DNA from: Schoenoplectus triqueter
Taxonomy: Eukaryota; Streptophyta; Magnoliopsida; Poales; Cyperaceae
DNA length: 64,000 nucleotides
Direction: 5' to 3'
Assembly (NCBI GenBank): GCA_964058805.1
Contig: CAXKVV010002144.1
Coordinates: forward strand, 186,001 to 250,000
The notes under the pieces are model-generated. The model was given only the letters and a program-made list of their open reading frames with translations, did no database searches and was not told the origin of the DNA. Of this stretch, positions 10,270-22,289 are shown piece by piece. The position numbers and the translations under genes were made by a program. How positions within the stretch are numbered: position 1 is the first letter of the stretch; each line of letters begins with the position of its first letter.

Positions 10270-12310
10270 AAAAGAATCAAGAAGCTGAATGTTCAAAGAA
10301 ATCCTCAATTTGAAAGACAGTAAGAAAATTCAGAAAAGAAATGAATTTTATTTCTTTGTTCAAAGAAAAGAAAAGAAAACAATCCTTAAGGATTTACATC
10401 TTGAAAAACTAAAAATCACTTAGCTGAAGACTCCAATACGGCAAATGGGGCTTGTAATGCTTCAATTTAACCTAATTGAGAAATTCAAAAGAATCTACTA
10501 TCAATTGGTCAAATAAGCTCTTCATCTCATTTGAATCTTGATTCCCTTTCTTCTCTCACTTTCTTGCTGCTAGATTGGGGTTGGTTAGCTAGGTTATGGC
10601 TGATCTTGCTGAGTTCTCAGATCCTTGATCGAGATCAATCAGCCTAGGAGCAATAGATGGATAGATTGCTTATTAATACCTAAAGGATGAGAGGAGGCAG
10701 TGGGGGAGTTATGAAAAACTCAGGACCTCCTTTCTAATATGTTGTTCAAGGTTTATATAGGCTCAGTAGTTGTCAGTTATATTTTCATTTCACTCAATTT
10801 GTGCTTCCTTGATCCCTTGGATTGCTGAAGTGGCAATATCTGATCCCTTCATCCATCAAGTGAATGGTGTATATTGACTCAACTTGTGTTTTGTTGTGGG
10901 TGAATTCTGAGGTTTGGATTGCCAACGTGGCATTGTGATCACAGCTCAACCCTTCTCTGCTTCCACTTCTTCAAACACCAAACGAATTAGCCTCTCTCAC
11001 TGACTTTCAATGTTGTACACCAACTCTACTATGAAAATCATGCAAAAGAGGCTTAACTTCTGCTAGTAACCGCCTTAACAGAATCGTGGGACCCACACAA
11101 AGTCCTTTGAACCGCCAATTCACTTTATCACTCTTCAAATCACCCGATCCCTTTCTCCTCTGATATGAGTGATTCACAGTGTATAAAACCGAAAATAAAT
11201 TATTCTAGAATGTTCTCCTCGCTGAGAGATTTCCAACGGTATATTATTTATAATTTTTCATCGCCGTTTGTCCCTTTTTCCATTTTTAATTTGTTTTCTG
11301 CTCAAGATCGGGTTCAGCAATGGAGAAACAGCAGCAACAGGGAAGGAAGATGAGTTCCTGTCGTGTGGGCCTAGCGGCAGTGAAAGAAATAAGAGAGGGA
11401 TGTGGTGCAGCTCAGGTGGACTTGGCGCACGGATTCGGGCCCCACCCGTCATGTTTAATGAGAGACATAATTGGTGTACCGGGTTCACGCAATATTTTCC
11501 TCCTTCAAATTCTTTTCTCCAGCGCCAAAATTAGTCTCCATTGTTTGATGTCCTCAGTTTGCACCCAGTGAAGTGTTGTCCCCAACTTGCACTCTTAAAA
11601 GTCCCTTGATTAATCCTGACCTTCAGATTGATCTGATTTTCCTTTCCCAATTTATTTTAATGGATCCCTTTATCCAAAAATCATGAAATTTTCACCAAAT
11701 TTTCCTAAATTCTTGGTGATCATCTTTGTATTTTTGAATTCCCATTTTACCCCTATTTGCTTGTGCTAAAAATTCCTTAATCAAGAAAACCTTATTTTCT
11801 CCTAAATAAATCTCAATTTTATCGATGGTAACTCAATGTCTCTGCCAAATAAACTCTCCTTACAGAAACCCCCCCAATTAGACTTGTATTGATGCTTATC
11901 AGGGTTTGATTTGATCAACAGTTGATTACTTGTCAACAATTGATACAAATCTTGACTTGATCAGATGGTTGCTCTCGGCTTTGGCACCCGATCAGTCTTG
12001 TGAAATTGACTTTCAATCCATTCTTATGAAGGTGATTTGATCAAAAGCTGATTACTTGTCAACAATTGGCACAAATCATAGCATGGTCAAGTGGTTGCTC
12101 ATAGCTTTGGCACCTGGTCAGCCTTAAAAGCAAAATCACATTGAGATTTCTTATGATTGACTGTATTAAAAATACTGACTTGATATTAACACAGTTCTTT
12201 ATTGTACAGGGATTGTACTGGTTTAGCTCTTAGAGTTGATTCTTAGGATTTTATCTTGTCTTTCTTTGAGTTTTCTTCCTTTGATCTTTTAGAGGTAAAC
12301 AGTAGTATGT
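10270..12310 (+). mobile_element. Diverged Tat-type LTR relic (solo or truncated)
   Basis: This stretch is collinear with about 39,100-41,760 of the giant LTR further right. Shared blocks include 'TTTGCACCCAG', 'TTATCCAAAAATCATGAAA', 'GCTTTGGCACCTGGTCAG', 'TTGTGAAATTGACTTTCAA' and the repeated TTGATCAA...TGACTACTTGTCA segment. It is much more diverged than the two young LTRs are from each other and lacks the first 4 kb of that LTR. No coding sequence remains. It separates the two parts of the hAT pseudogene. Exact ends and target duplication were not found. Confidence 0.65.
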
Positions 12311-12539
12311 TCAATTATTCTCACTCATAATCAATACTTTAAGACCATTGAACTTTCCGCTTATGTTACTAGTTTCATCGTAACTTTGATTAATAAATCT
12401 AGACAAAGTTAGACCATGCTTTCTGAATAAATCCTCAAGTGTCATCTTCAAAATCATTATCGTCGTTCGAAAATATAAATGATACCTAAAACCGCTCTAC
12501 AATACAACCTCATTTGTTCACATACCGAATCACAACTGC

Positions 12540-13170
12540 CATTCTTGCCTCATCAACCATTAGAGAAAATAATTAAATACCAAACTCCACCAATATCTCT
12601 TGAATTGTCTCTTTTGCAGAAATATTGATAATATCTTTTTGAATTTTTGGTAAAACCAACTTCATATTTTGAGAAGCATTGTCGAGAATAATCTCATCTA
12701 TTTCTTTCTTATGATCTTCTAAAAATCTCATTTGTCCAAAAAAATTCTTTACTATAAGAACTTTCAGACTCATCTTGTCCGCGAAATGATAAACATTACC
12801 TCAACAAAAATCAAATTGTATTTAAAGTGACATTTAGTTTTATGCAATACTCTATCCCTTTGTCTAACATTTTGTCTCTCTGTCACGGTTTGAATGCTCT
12901 GACTTTGATTCATTAAATCAACACATTTTCTTTCATCTTCATTGTACCGTGAATTTAAAGCACCAATATGTTTCTCAAATGAGACAATAGTTTTTTTTCA
13001 GCTTCTAAAGTCCTCTCCTATGAAGTTGGTCCTTTCGTCGGATCTAAAAATTTCTGATCTAAATAGATAACAAGGGAGGTAGAATACCACATCCGTATAC
13101 TATATTCTAAAGAAATTTTATTTTTATCAAACCAAATGATGTTAAACATTCTCATTGCACCACGATGAAC
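12540..13170 (-). pseudogene. hAT-type (TTF/DUF4371) transposase N-terminal relic
   Basis: Minus strand, with several frameshifts and stops. Readable pieces are WFDKNKISLEYSI (about 13,120), MNQSQSIQTVTERQ (about 12,910) and, in the open stretch 12773-12573, FLEDHKKEIDEIILDNASQN and PKIQKDIINISAKETI. These follow, in order, the conserved blocks of plant TTF-type zinc-finger/DUF4371 proteins (WLEYS; NQSQSIQ; FLADHNEEI; PKIQKDIV..A..ET). No intact ORF remains. Confidence 0.65.
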
Positions 13171-13581
13171 TCACTTTGGGAAAAATCACAGTTGTAGGGT
13201 TGACGTGAGTCGTTTGCTAAGTATATCAACATATACGTACGATCATGCTCATTTGAATTATAATGAAACGTAGACGGCCTTAGAGTTCAATACTATTAAT
13301 CTCCTATGAAGGATTAGAACTTGAAAATGAGTCAACATGATGTTTCAACGTCTTCTTAAAAAACCATTGTATTTTTACAAACCCACTAGATCACAATCCT
13401 GTCAGACAAGAAAATATGATCATAAGACTATTAACTATATGAATCATAGTGTTTCTATATTTAAACTAAGTTCCTGCTAATAGCAGTCAACATTTATTTT
13501 TATCTGCAGTTGTACTTTCATTGGATATATTTACAACTGTACTTTCATTTATTTTTATCTACAACTTTATTTTGAAAATTT

Positions 13582-13930
13582 TGCATAATCCTTTCATTAT
13601 CCACAGTATTGAATATTTTTCTCATTGAAAGTAATCAAACAATCATTCATTCATTTATCTCTCATTCTACTTATGTCGGTTTTCACCAAATTCATTACAG
13701 AAAATATCTATTCAACACTTATAGTTGCTACTGACAATAACAAGCCTAATTTTTAGCAACTTGTAAACCAAGATATAAACATTATGTTTATTCATTTTCA
13801 TTAATTTTTGAGAAAGTTCAACCAAGTTGTTTACCTCCAAAAAGTCTTTACCACCTTGTACATTCATAATATAATTCTCCAATTGACTTGTAAGGATAGA
13901 AAACTCAAATTAATTGAAATTCGATGAATA
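13582..13930 (-). pseudogene. Second copy of the hAT transposase C-terminus
   Basis: Direct repeat of 9867-10200. The minus strand reads SQLENYIMNVQGGKDFLEV..LVELSQKLMK, and after a frame change LLLSVATISVE followed by IFSVMNLVKTDISRMRD, the dimerisation region of plant hAT-type proteins. Several stops and frame changes. The two copies flank the N-terminal relic and the LTR relic, so this may be the remains of two neighbouring elements. Confidence 0.65.
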
Positions 13931-14242
13931 AAGTTGATGTGTTATATGATTAAACGTGCATGTTCGGATTTTAATTTGACACATTAATACACATACGTCG
14001 TAAACACAAGAACACATATTGACATGATACATCTTGTCTTCAATATGTCACGTACTGACATGTAACACACATGACACGTATATTTATCGATTCACTTATC
14101 ACTATCATTATTATTTTTATTTGAGACGGGTTTTAAATTTTCAATACTATAAGAATGTCACTAATGGCTTTGTGAATAATAACTAATTTAACGTAAATAA
14201 TAAAATAGTATTTACTATATCAATTATGGTATAAGTATATCT

Positions 14243-14657
14243 TAGGGGTGTCAGTGGGTTGGGTCGGATCATATTATTTTATTATTTTTTTTGATCTGAT
14301 CCGATTATATTCGGGTCAAAAAATCTTCACTCATATCCGACCTGACCCGTGTAAAATAATTAAATATTTATTAATTATTTTATATTATTTTAAATAATTA
14401 AATATTAATCTTAATTAGTATATAAGTATATAATTAATGTATATTTAAATTTTAATTAGTACTAAATTATAAAATTACTTAAAAAACATAATTAGTCGGG
14501 TCGGGTTAATATGTACCCGATCTGATCTGATTTGGGTAAAAAATAGACTCATACCCGATGTATTTATCTTCGGATCATGTCGGGTCGGGTTAGGTCAGAT
14601 CGGGTTTGAATCGGATCGAGTTAACTCATCGAATCGGATCAATAATTGACACCCCTA
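14243..14657. mobile_element. hAT MITE, 415 bp
   Basis: Perfect 11-bp terminal inverted repeats TAGGGGTGTCA (14243-14253) and TGACACCCCTA (14647-14657). They are flanked by 8-bp direct repeats GTATATCT (14235-14242) and GTGTATCT (14658-14665), one mismatch. Inside are GGGTCGGGT stretches next to the ends and an AT-rich middle. No coding sequence. Confidence 0.85.
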
Positions 14658-14665
14658 GTGTATCT

Positions 14666-15058
14666 ATTCCCTAACTTTTTTTCATATCTTTATTTTCTTC
14701 AAGACAGATATAATATTTTATGTATAAGTTATTTTGTCGAGGATTAGAGGTTAAGTAAAAATGATTGAGAATTTAAGAAAATCAAAGAGAGCCAAATATC
14801 AAAGATCACGTTGTTTTAAAATGACACGTGGTTGTATATGCGGCTCATTTTTGTTTATGACGGTGTGATGTTGTGTATCTATAATTATGCATTTATATAT
14901 TCAATTATGTACAATATTTTTATATATTTTATATAAAAAATTAAAAATTATATTAATATCTTATTATATTTTTTATTTTATATTAAATAATTTTAAAAAT
15001 AAATGACCGACTCAAATATATTAAGAACATTTTAGAATTTATATTTGCATATGTAATA
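14666..15058. other. AT-rich spacer
   Basis: No gene, RNA or clear repeat was seen between the MITE and the Copia-like element. Confidence 0.5.
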
Positions 15059-15063
15059 TGTAT

Positions 15064-16217
15064 TGTTACACTTAACATCTTCTTTGATTTGTCGATTTAC
15101 AAAATAATCTTGAATTTTACAATTTGCTTTGTTTGAGTTTTATGCATGGATTGACATACAAATCGATTAGTGCACAAGAACCAAGACTAATGGGATACAA
15201 GAGCTTGATCAAGATTGCATTGGGTTTAGATTTAGTTAGACTCAATATGAGTTGAATTGGTCAAGATAAATTGAGGTTAAACAACAAAGAAAAATGCTTA
15301 TGCCCAATGAATCGTTATAACGGTTCATCTCAATACTCAAAAATATTCTAAGATAGAAAATTCTCAAAGAAACCAGAGCGTATCGTTATGTAATAATTCA
15401 GTAATCGTTGCAACGATTTATGAAACGTATAACGATTCAGTGAATCGTTATAATGTTTCAGATAAATTGATCCAACGTTTATTCTTTCTAAACTGTTATA
15501 ACGATTCCCAAACCGTTATAACGGTTCAAGCCGAAAAATAGTTTCTTCAGTTATTTTAGAAGATCTATTTTAAAAGGATTACCTCTCTCACTAAAATTAT
15601 ACAAGATCTATCTAGCAAAATCATTACTCTAGAGAGCTTACTGGCCATATATATAGTGAAAGAGATAATTCAAGGGATTGAAACACTCAATTAGCCAAAT
15701 TCTTATTTAAGCTCAATCTAGCTTCTCTCTATTCTCCCAACTTGATCCTTCGTAATCTTCTTGTAAATATTTTCTTGAGCTGTAGTGCTTAACCCTTGTT
15801 GAGCTGTAGTGCTCATATTTTTGAGTATTTTGTCACTCATATTTTTTAGTGTATTGTCACTCTTATTACTGATAGGTTTGACAGCCCATTTTTGTGTAAG
15901 GGACCAAGTTCTACAAATATAAAACTGTTTTTAGTGTTTTGGCTCAACCTTAATTGTTGAAGGTTGAGAGTTTCGGAGACGTAGACATTTTTAAAGACAA
16001 ACTCCGTTACATCTTGTGTTCTTGTTTGATCTTTTCTTTTCTTTTCTCAAATTTCTTTAATTGTTATATTCTTGTGAGAATTGAATCGAATTAAATTGTA
16101 TTCCGCTACCATTATACTTTAACATTAAGCCCCAAATCGGTTTATACATTTCTACCTTAGATTCTTTACATTCTTGTACTATTTTTGACCTTTAATATCA
16201 CCATCATAGGGCTATTA
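15064..16217 (+). repeat. 5' LTR of the Copia-like element
   Basis: Begins TGTTACACTTAACA and ends ...GGGCTATTA; the last CA has become TA. It contains several copies of CGTTATAACGGTT-like motifs (15308-15530), including the perfect palindrome AACCGTTATAACGGTT at 15511-15526. Confidence 0.9.
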
Positions 16218-16220
16218 AAG

Positions 16221-16236
16221 TAGTATCAGAGCAGGA
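16221..16236 (+). promoter_or_regulatory. Primer-binding site
   Basis: TAGTATCAGAGCAGGA, three bases after the 5' LTR. It matches the initiator tRNA-Met complement TGGTATCAGAGC except for one base. Confidence 0.8.
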
Positions 16237-16278
16237 GCTCAGTTTTAATTACTTTATTTGTAGTATTTTTGGTCCAAG

Positions 16279-18382
16279 ATGACTTCTTTAATGCATGTAA
16301 AAGAACTCCCAACTCTAGTTCTTAATTGTAAAAATTTTAGATTTTGGAAGAAATATATGGTGAACTATCTCAACATACTAGATCTTTGAGATATTGTCTA
16401 ACATGGTTATATACCACATTATGATTCTAGCAACCTCACATTGACACAAAAGATCAAAGAACTGAAATCTCAAAATGATTATGCCGTCAATGTTAACTTA
16501 AATTCGGTTAGTGAAAGAATTGTTATACTATTTGGTACTACCGAAATTGCTAGTGAAATGTGGGAGACCCTATTGAATAGATTTGAGAGAAACTCTCAAA
16601 TGAAAAGAACAAAACTAATGGGTTTAGAGTCCGAATTTGAAAATTTTTGTATACAAAAAGGAGAGTCAATTGAGAATATGTATTTAAGATTAATGCATAT
16701 TCTAAATGAATTTGATGAAGTTAGAGAATCCTTGTCTAACTCTAAGATTGTAGGCAAGATTTTTAAATCAATGATGAGAAGACCAAGATGGGAGAGTATG
16801 ATAAGCACTCTAGAAGCAATGTAAGACATTCTTGGCGAATTCACACATGAAGAAGTGTTCACTCATTTTCTATGATTTGAGAAGAAACTACGGCAAAATG
16901 GAGAGCTCACATCAAAGCTCAAAGAGACCGCACTTCAAGCTCAAAAATCTTCATCGCGTCACTATTCGAGCAAGACAACATCTAGCTCATTTTCTATGAA
17001 CGATCAAATCATCACGAAAATATTTGAAAGAATGCTAAATCTAGATAAGGATCACAATAAAGAGCGAGATGAGAAAGGAATAATGTGCATATGCTTCTCA
17101 TGCCATAAGAAAGATCACACAACACACGATTGTTCCTTGGTCTTTCCACATAAGAAGAAGCAAAACTTTGAGAGAATTGGTGCTATGCTAGCTATAAGCA
17201 ACCATATTAAGAGAATGAAAGATGAAAGAAATTCACTCAATCTTGCCTTAATTGTGGAAGTAGAGGAGAACTCACCCGTGGTAGATGTTGATGAGATTGT
17301 AGTAAAAAATAACATCACCGACTTGCGCACATTGGAGATCCTACACGACATTGTCATATCTAAGAATATGAAGATGAACTTATTTTCACTTAAGGTATAA
17401 TTTTCTCAAGAATTTTAATTGCACAATCAAGTAGTACCTTGCACTACATCCACTTAGGATGATAGTGATGATGATTTTATTGAGAATGATGAATTTTATG
17501 TTGTAAATGCAAATAATTTGGATGATGAGGATGAAATTTAATCTTTTTTATCTAATTTAGAGAGTCTTATTCATGATTCATCTTTTCAAAAAGAGATAAT
17601 TGAGAGACTTGAAAATAAAATTTCAGACTTTGAGTTAAAAGTTCAATCTTATGAGTCTAAATTATAAAATCTAAAAAAAAATGTCAAATGCACTTAGATG
17701 AAGTTACAACATTAAAAGTGAAAGTACAAAATTTAGAAACTGAAAATATGACACTAAAATCCTCATGTATTTCAACAAGCATCACTTCAATTGATTTAGA
17801 CAAGATTATAGGTCAAAGGCCTAACAACAAGTCGAATCTTGGATATAACAAATCTTTTAAGACTTCAAATTGTCCTAAATCAAAAGAGAAACAAAGACAA
17901 GGGTCAAATGCAAAAATTATGAAATCTACTAGTGCTAAATATTTCAATAAGAAACACAATTATGCATTTCAATATAAGCAATTTGATAAAAAAAAAGATT
18001 AACAAAGGACAAAGAAATTTTTAAAGCAACAATGCTACATTTTTCAATCATAGTTGGTCAAACAAATTATATTTTAAAAGACCCGATGGATGATTTTATA
18101 AGTTTAAAAATCAAAATAATTTTCAAACCAAATCTCAAAGATATGAGCATAAACGGGTTATTTTTCAAAAACAAAAAAAATATTTCTGAAGAAAAACCCA
18201 AGACTCAAGCTCAAGGATTAAAAGAAAGCTATCAAAATATATTTGTTAAAGGTAGTAAGAAGTCTCAAACATGTATATTTTGCAATTATCGTTGTCATAT
18301 TAGTCATATCTCACTTGATTGTAAATTAAAAAAGGAAAATAACATCACAAATATTATTTGGGTTTCTAAGATTAAAAATTAG
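16279..18382 (+). pseudogene. Copia gag, broken, with zinc knuckles
   Basis: Reading starts at ATG 16279 (MTSLMHVKELPTLVLNC..FRFWKKYM), the usual start of a Copia gag. In-frame stops follow at about 16387-16401, then the frame is open through QNDYAVNVNLNSVSERI and MWETLLNRFE to 16824, where further stops occur. A CCHC knuckle is intact in CFSCHKKDHTTHDC (about 17092-17133). A second, spoiled knuckle CIFCNYRCHISHISLDC lies near 18,270-18,320, followed by IIWVSK, a relic of the WVPK-type motif seen in SIRE/Opie-like gags. No product is expected. Confidence 0.8.
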
Positions 18383-18679
18383 AGACCTCAATGCTTAATT
18401 TTCCCTTCATGCCATATATGCAACACATTTAGAGGGAGTTAGCTAATTTTTGTTTAATGAATTATATTTTTTTTGTTTGAAAGCATTTTAAAATTCTTTA
18501 TCTTATACGCGGTGCATACATTAAGGGGGGCAATCAATTTAGGGGGGCTAAATTGAAATAAATTCTTTATTCACACTTTTTTGCTCGATTTCCAAGATTT
18601 TCAAAAGGGGGAGAAGTTTTTGGGTGATATCCACATCATATGTTATATCTATGTATCCATGCATATTTTGCAAATCGAT

Positions 18680-18691
18680 AAAAGGGGAAGA
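18680..18691 (+). other. Polypurine tract
   Basis: AAAAGGGGAAGA directly before the 3' LTR. It primes plus-strand DNA synthesis. Confidence 0.8.
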
Positions 18692-18692
18692 T

Positions 18693-19831
18693 TGTTACAC
18701 TTAACATTTTCTTTGATTTGTCGATTTGCAAAACAATATTGAATTTTACAATTTGCTTTGTTTGAGTTTTGTACAGGGATTAACATGTAAATGGATTAGT
18801 GCACAAAAACCAAGACTAATGGGATACAAGAGCTTGATAAATACTGCATTAGGCTTAGATTTAGTTAGACTCAATCTGGGTTGAATTGGTCAAGAAAAAT
18901 TGAGCTTAAACAACAAAGAAAAATATTTATGCCCAGTGAATCGTTATAACGGTTCAGTAATCGTTATAACGGTTTATCTCAATACTCAAAAATATTCTAA
19001 GACAGAAAATTCTCAAAGAAACCAGAGCATATCATTATGTAACGATTCAGTAATCATTGCAACGATTTATGAAACGTATAACGATTTAGTGAATCGTTAT
19101 AACGTTTCAGCTAAATTGATCCAACGACTATTCTTTCTAAACCGTTATAACGATTCCCAAACTTTATAACGGTTCAAGCCGAAAAATAGTTTATTCAGTT
19201 GTTTCAGAAGATCTATTTTAAAATGATCACTTCTCTTACTGAAAACTGTACAAGATCTATCTAGCAAAATCATTACTCTAGAGAACTTACTAGCCATATA
19301 AATAGTGAAAGAGATAATTCAAGAGATTGAAACACTCAATTAGCTAAATTCTTGTTTAAACTCAATCTAGCTTCTCTCTATTCTCCCAACTTGATCCTTC
19401 ATGATCTTCTTGTAAATATTTTTTTGAGCTGTAGTGCTCACATTTTTTAGTGTGTTGTCACTTAACTTTTTTGAGTGTGTTGTCACTCTTATTACCGATA
19501 GGTTTGACAGTCCATTTTTGTGTAAGGGACCAAGTTCTACAAGTGTAAAACTATTTTTAGTGTTTCGGTTCAACCTCAATTGTTGGAAGTTGAGAGTCCC
19601 AGAGACGTAGGTATTTTTAAAACTGAACTCTGTTACATTTTGTATTCTTGTTTGATTTTTTTTCTCATATTTCTTTAATTGTTATATTTTTATGAGAATT
19701 GAATCGAATTAAATTGTATTCCGCTGCCATTATACTTGAATATTAAGTCCCAAATTGGTTTATACATTTCTACATTAGATTTTTTACATTCTTAATTTTT
19801 GACCTTTAATACCACCATCATAAGGCTATCA
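18693..19831 (+). repeat. 3' LTR of the Copia-like element
   Basis: Begins TGTTACACTTAACA and ends ...AAGGCTATCA. It is collinear with the 5' LTR over its length with many point differences and small indels. The CGTTATAACGGTT cluster is kept at 18945-19180. Confidence 0.9.
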
Positions 19832-21284
19832 TGTATATTAAATGATATATGCACCCGTATATCACGTATACGTTATTTAGTAATCAATCACATATATATT
19901 GAAATTCATATTCTAAAAGCTTGATCACACTTGTATTTTATAAACAATAGAGAAGATATCTTAGTGTGTTAAATGGAGAGGAAGGAGATTTCATTTTTCT
20001 TTTCTCTCTCTATTTTAGAAATCATTTTATGTATTTGAACGTCTCGAATGAAAGAAGCAGATTCGGACCCCAAAGGGGTTGCGAGTTGTGACCGGTATTT
20101 CGTCGAAATTTTCGTTTCTGTGCTTCTTCACGAACTCCTTCCAGACGAAAAGATTTCAGAAACGATCTTCACAGGAAAAGAAAGGGATGCACCTCCTTTC
20201 TTTCACGCTTGCAGGTGGTTCCTACTGGATCATAACTTCGCGCTTTAAGGTTAGTGATAGTAGTTAATATAAGCGGTATTAAACTAATATTCAATTCATG
20301 AATTGCTTGGTACATATGAGCGGTAACAATTGTATTTGCAATTAATGAATGTTACCTTGTGGATCGTTGATTCTTTTAATGCATGATTAAAAAGTAAGGA
20401 ATGAGTGAATGGATATAAGTTACACTATTTCTTTCAAAACCTCAGATCATGTGGCTCTTATAAAATAGTTTTTGCCCTTCAGATGTTTGTAGTAATTCCC
20501 CACTGGAAAGCTTATATACTCCTAGCTCTGCTGATCCAAGTATTGACTTGGATAACCAATTTTCTTATATCATTAGGTCTAAAATTTTAATTATACCTTC
20601 AAATTCCTTCAACATAATATAATATAATTACTAGTCGTTTATTGCAGATGATTGACATATCGCTGGTTGTGAACCCCATTCTTGGAATTTTGTTTTGTTT
20701 ACTTCATGTAATAGTCAGTCTTGTTCATATATGGTCATATTTGATCTATCAAATCAAATGCTTAATCATTTCTTCTGGATTGCTACTGAAGTACCAAAAT
20801 CTCACGTTAGACCGGCTGCAGCACTTGGCTGTTGTTATAGACAGTGAAGAAGCTAACAACAAAAACAAAATCCAACAGCTTTTGTTCTGGTTGGCAAATC
20901 TCAGGGTGAAATATGTAATTCTCTATGACATAGAAGGTAACAAGTTATTTATTCCTCTTTTTGATTTCATCACTTTAGTTATAATCTGCTTTGCATGGTG
21001 CGGGTGCGGGTGCGGTTATTGAATCTGATATGATACGGGTGCGGCGATATGGATGTTTAACAAAAAATCAAAATACGGATGCGGTTATTTATAATAAATT
21101 TTATTTAAAAATAAAATAATATATATGAATAAAATAAAAGAAAAAAGGTTAATTCATTTTTGGGCAGCAATAAATTAGTGGCACTGCAATGGCCCGAGCA
21201 TGGCATTAAGCGTCTACTTTTTGGGCCCTCGTTTCAATGCTAATGACTTATAATATATATAATCGAAATGTGATAGTAGCACAA

Positions 21285-21610
21285 ATCATGGTTCGGCCAA
21301 GTGGCATTTCTCTAGTGTACAAGCGCTCCAAAACGTGAGTTCGAATCTCATCAGCGATTTTCATTTCCAGAGAATTTGAGAGGAATTAATGAGATCTGGT
21401 GCGGTGTAGTATGTGTGATCGTTTGTGTGGTGAGTTATTTGACTAGAGATTAGACACAAAGCCATATCCGAGGAGTATCAGAGCGTATGGGGGAGTATTG
21501 GAGGCGTATCCTTGATCGAATTTGTCAGTCAAAGTTGTCAGGATACTCCAATACGCCAGCTAGAGATACATGGGCAAAGTGCCGAATCCGAGTAACTTAG
21601 GTTATAATCA
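21285..21610 (+). mobile_element. tRNA-derived SINE-like sequence (candidate)
   Basis: CGGCCAAGTGG (21294-21304) matches a tRNA-Leu/Ser A box and GAGTTCGAATCTC (21337-21349) a B box, at tRNA-like spacing. The sequence between does not fold as a normal tRNA with an acceptor stem, and an unrelated body follows. This is the layout of a tRNA-derived SINE head. The 3' end is not clear. It lies in intron 1 of the LEW1-like gene. Confidence 0.45.
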
Positions 21611-22289
21611 TTTTCTTTTGATAATCACATAGTGTTGATCAACAATTATTGATTGGAGGCATAAGATGGCTCCTAAAAAGTTTCAATAGAGCTTTTACTA
21701 TACCATGTCATACCAATAACACTTAAAAATACTGTACCAAATTCCCCAAGGACCATATGGAAAGATATTTTCAGGTATTGCTCTTATTAATGTAACATTT
21801 TTTTCCCTAATATATAGGTGTGTTGAAGAAATCAAACATAGGTGGTCCAGAATGTGCCGTAATCGGCAGTGATACAAAGTGCTCGGTAATTCACATATCT
21901 TTATTTTTTCATCGTATTATCTTTTTTTGAGTATATTGAAGACAAATCACTTATTTTTCATGTGTAGGATTTTGATATGAATGTGCCTTCAATTTTTTCT
22001 AAGTTTGGAATGACAGTGGAGGTTATTTCATACGCTGATGGTAAAGAAGCAGCCGCAAAAGCAGCTAACTATCTTTCTTCAAAAAATTTGAGAAACCAAG
22101 AAGGAACACTAGATGCAACGGAGCCAAAATTCACTGAACCTGACATCTCGAGTGCCTTAAAGGCAGTAGGTTAGTCTTTGATAACTTGTTGGTTTTATCT
22201 TCTTTTGATTTACTAATTTTGGGCTTATACATATGTTCTCATTAATCAGATTCTTCACCCAAAATCCATTCATATATATAGATTATTTC

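Larger units (their letters stand above)
15064..19831 (+). mobile_element. Complete gag-only Copia-like LTR retrotransposon, 4.77 kb
   Basis: Two LTRs (15064-16217 and 18693-19831), primer-binding site, purine tract and a 5-bp target duplication TGTAT (15059-15063 and 19832-19836) define the element exactly. The 2.48-kb interior holds only a decayed Copia gag with zinc-knuckle regions; no protease, integrase, reverse transcriptase or RNase H can be read. It is therefore non-autonomous and would have needed enzymes from a relative. The LTRs differ by many substitutions and small indels, so insertion is old. The purine tract AAAAGGGGAAGA and the tRNA-Met primer site are typical of Copia. Confidence 0.9.

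Noticed and set aside
21285..21360. Functional tRNA gene
   Set aside because: A and B boxes are present but no acceptor stem or proper anticodon arm; a SINE head fits better.
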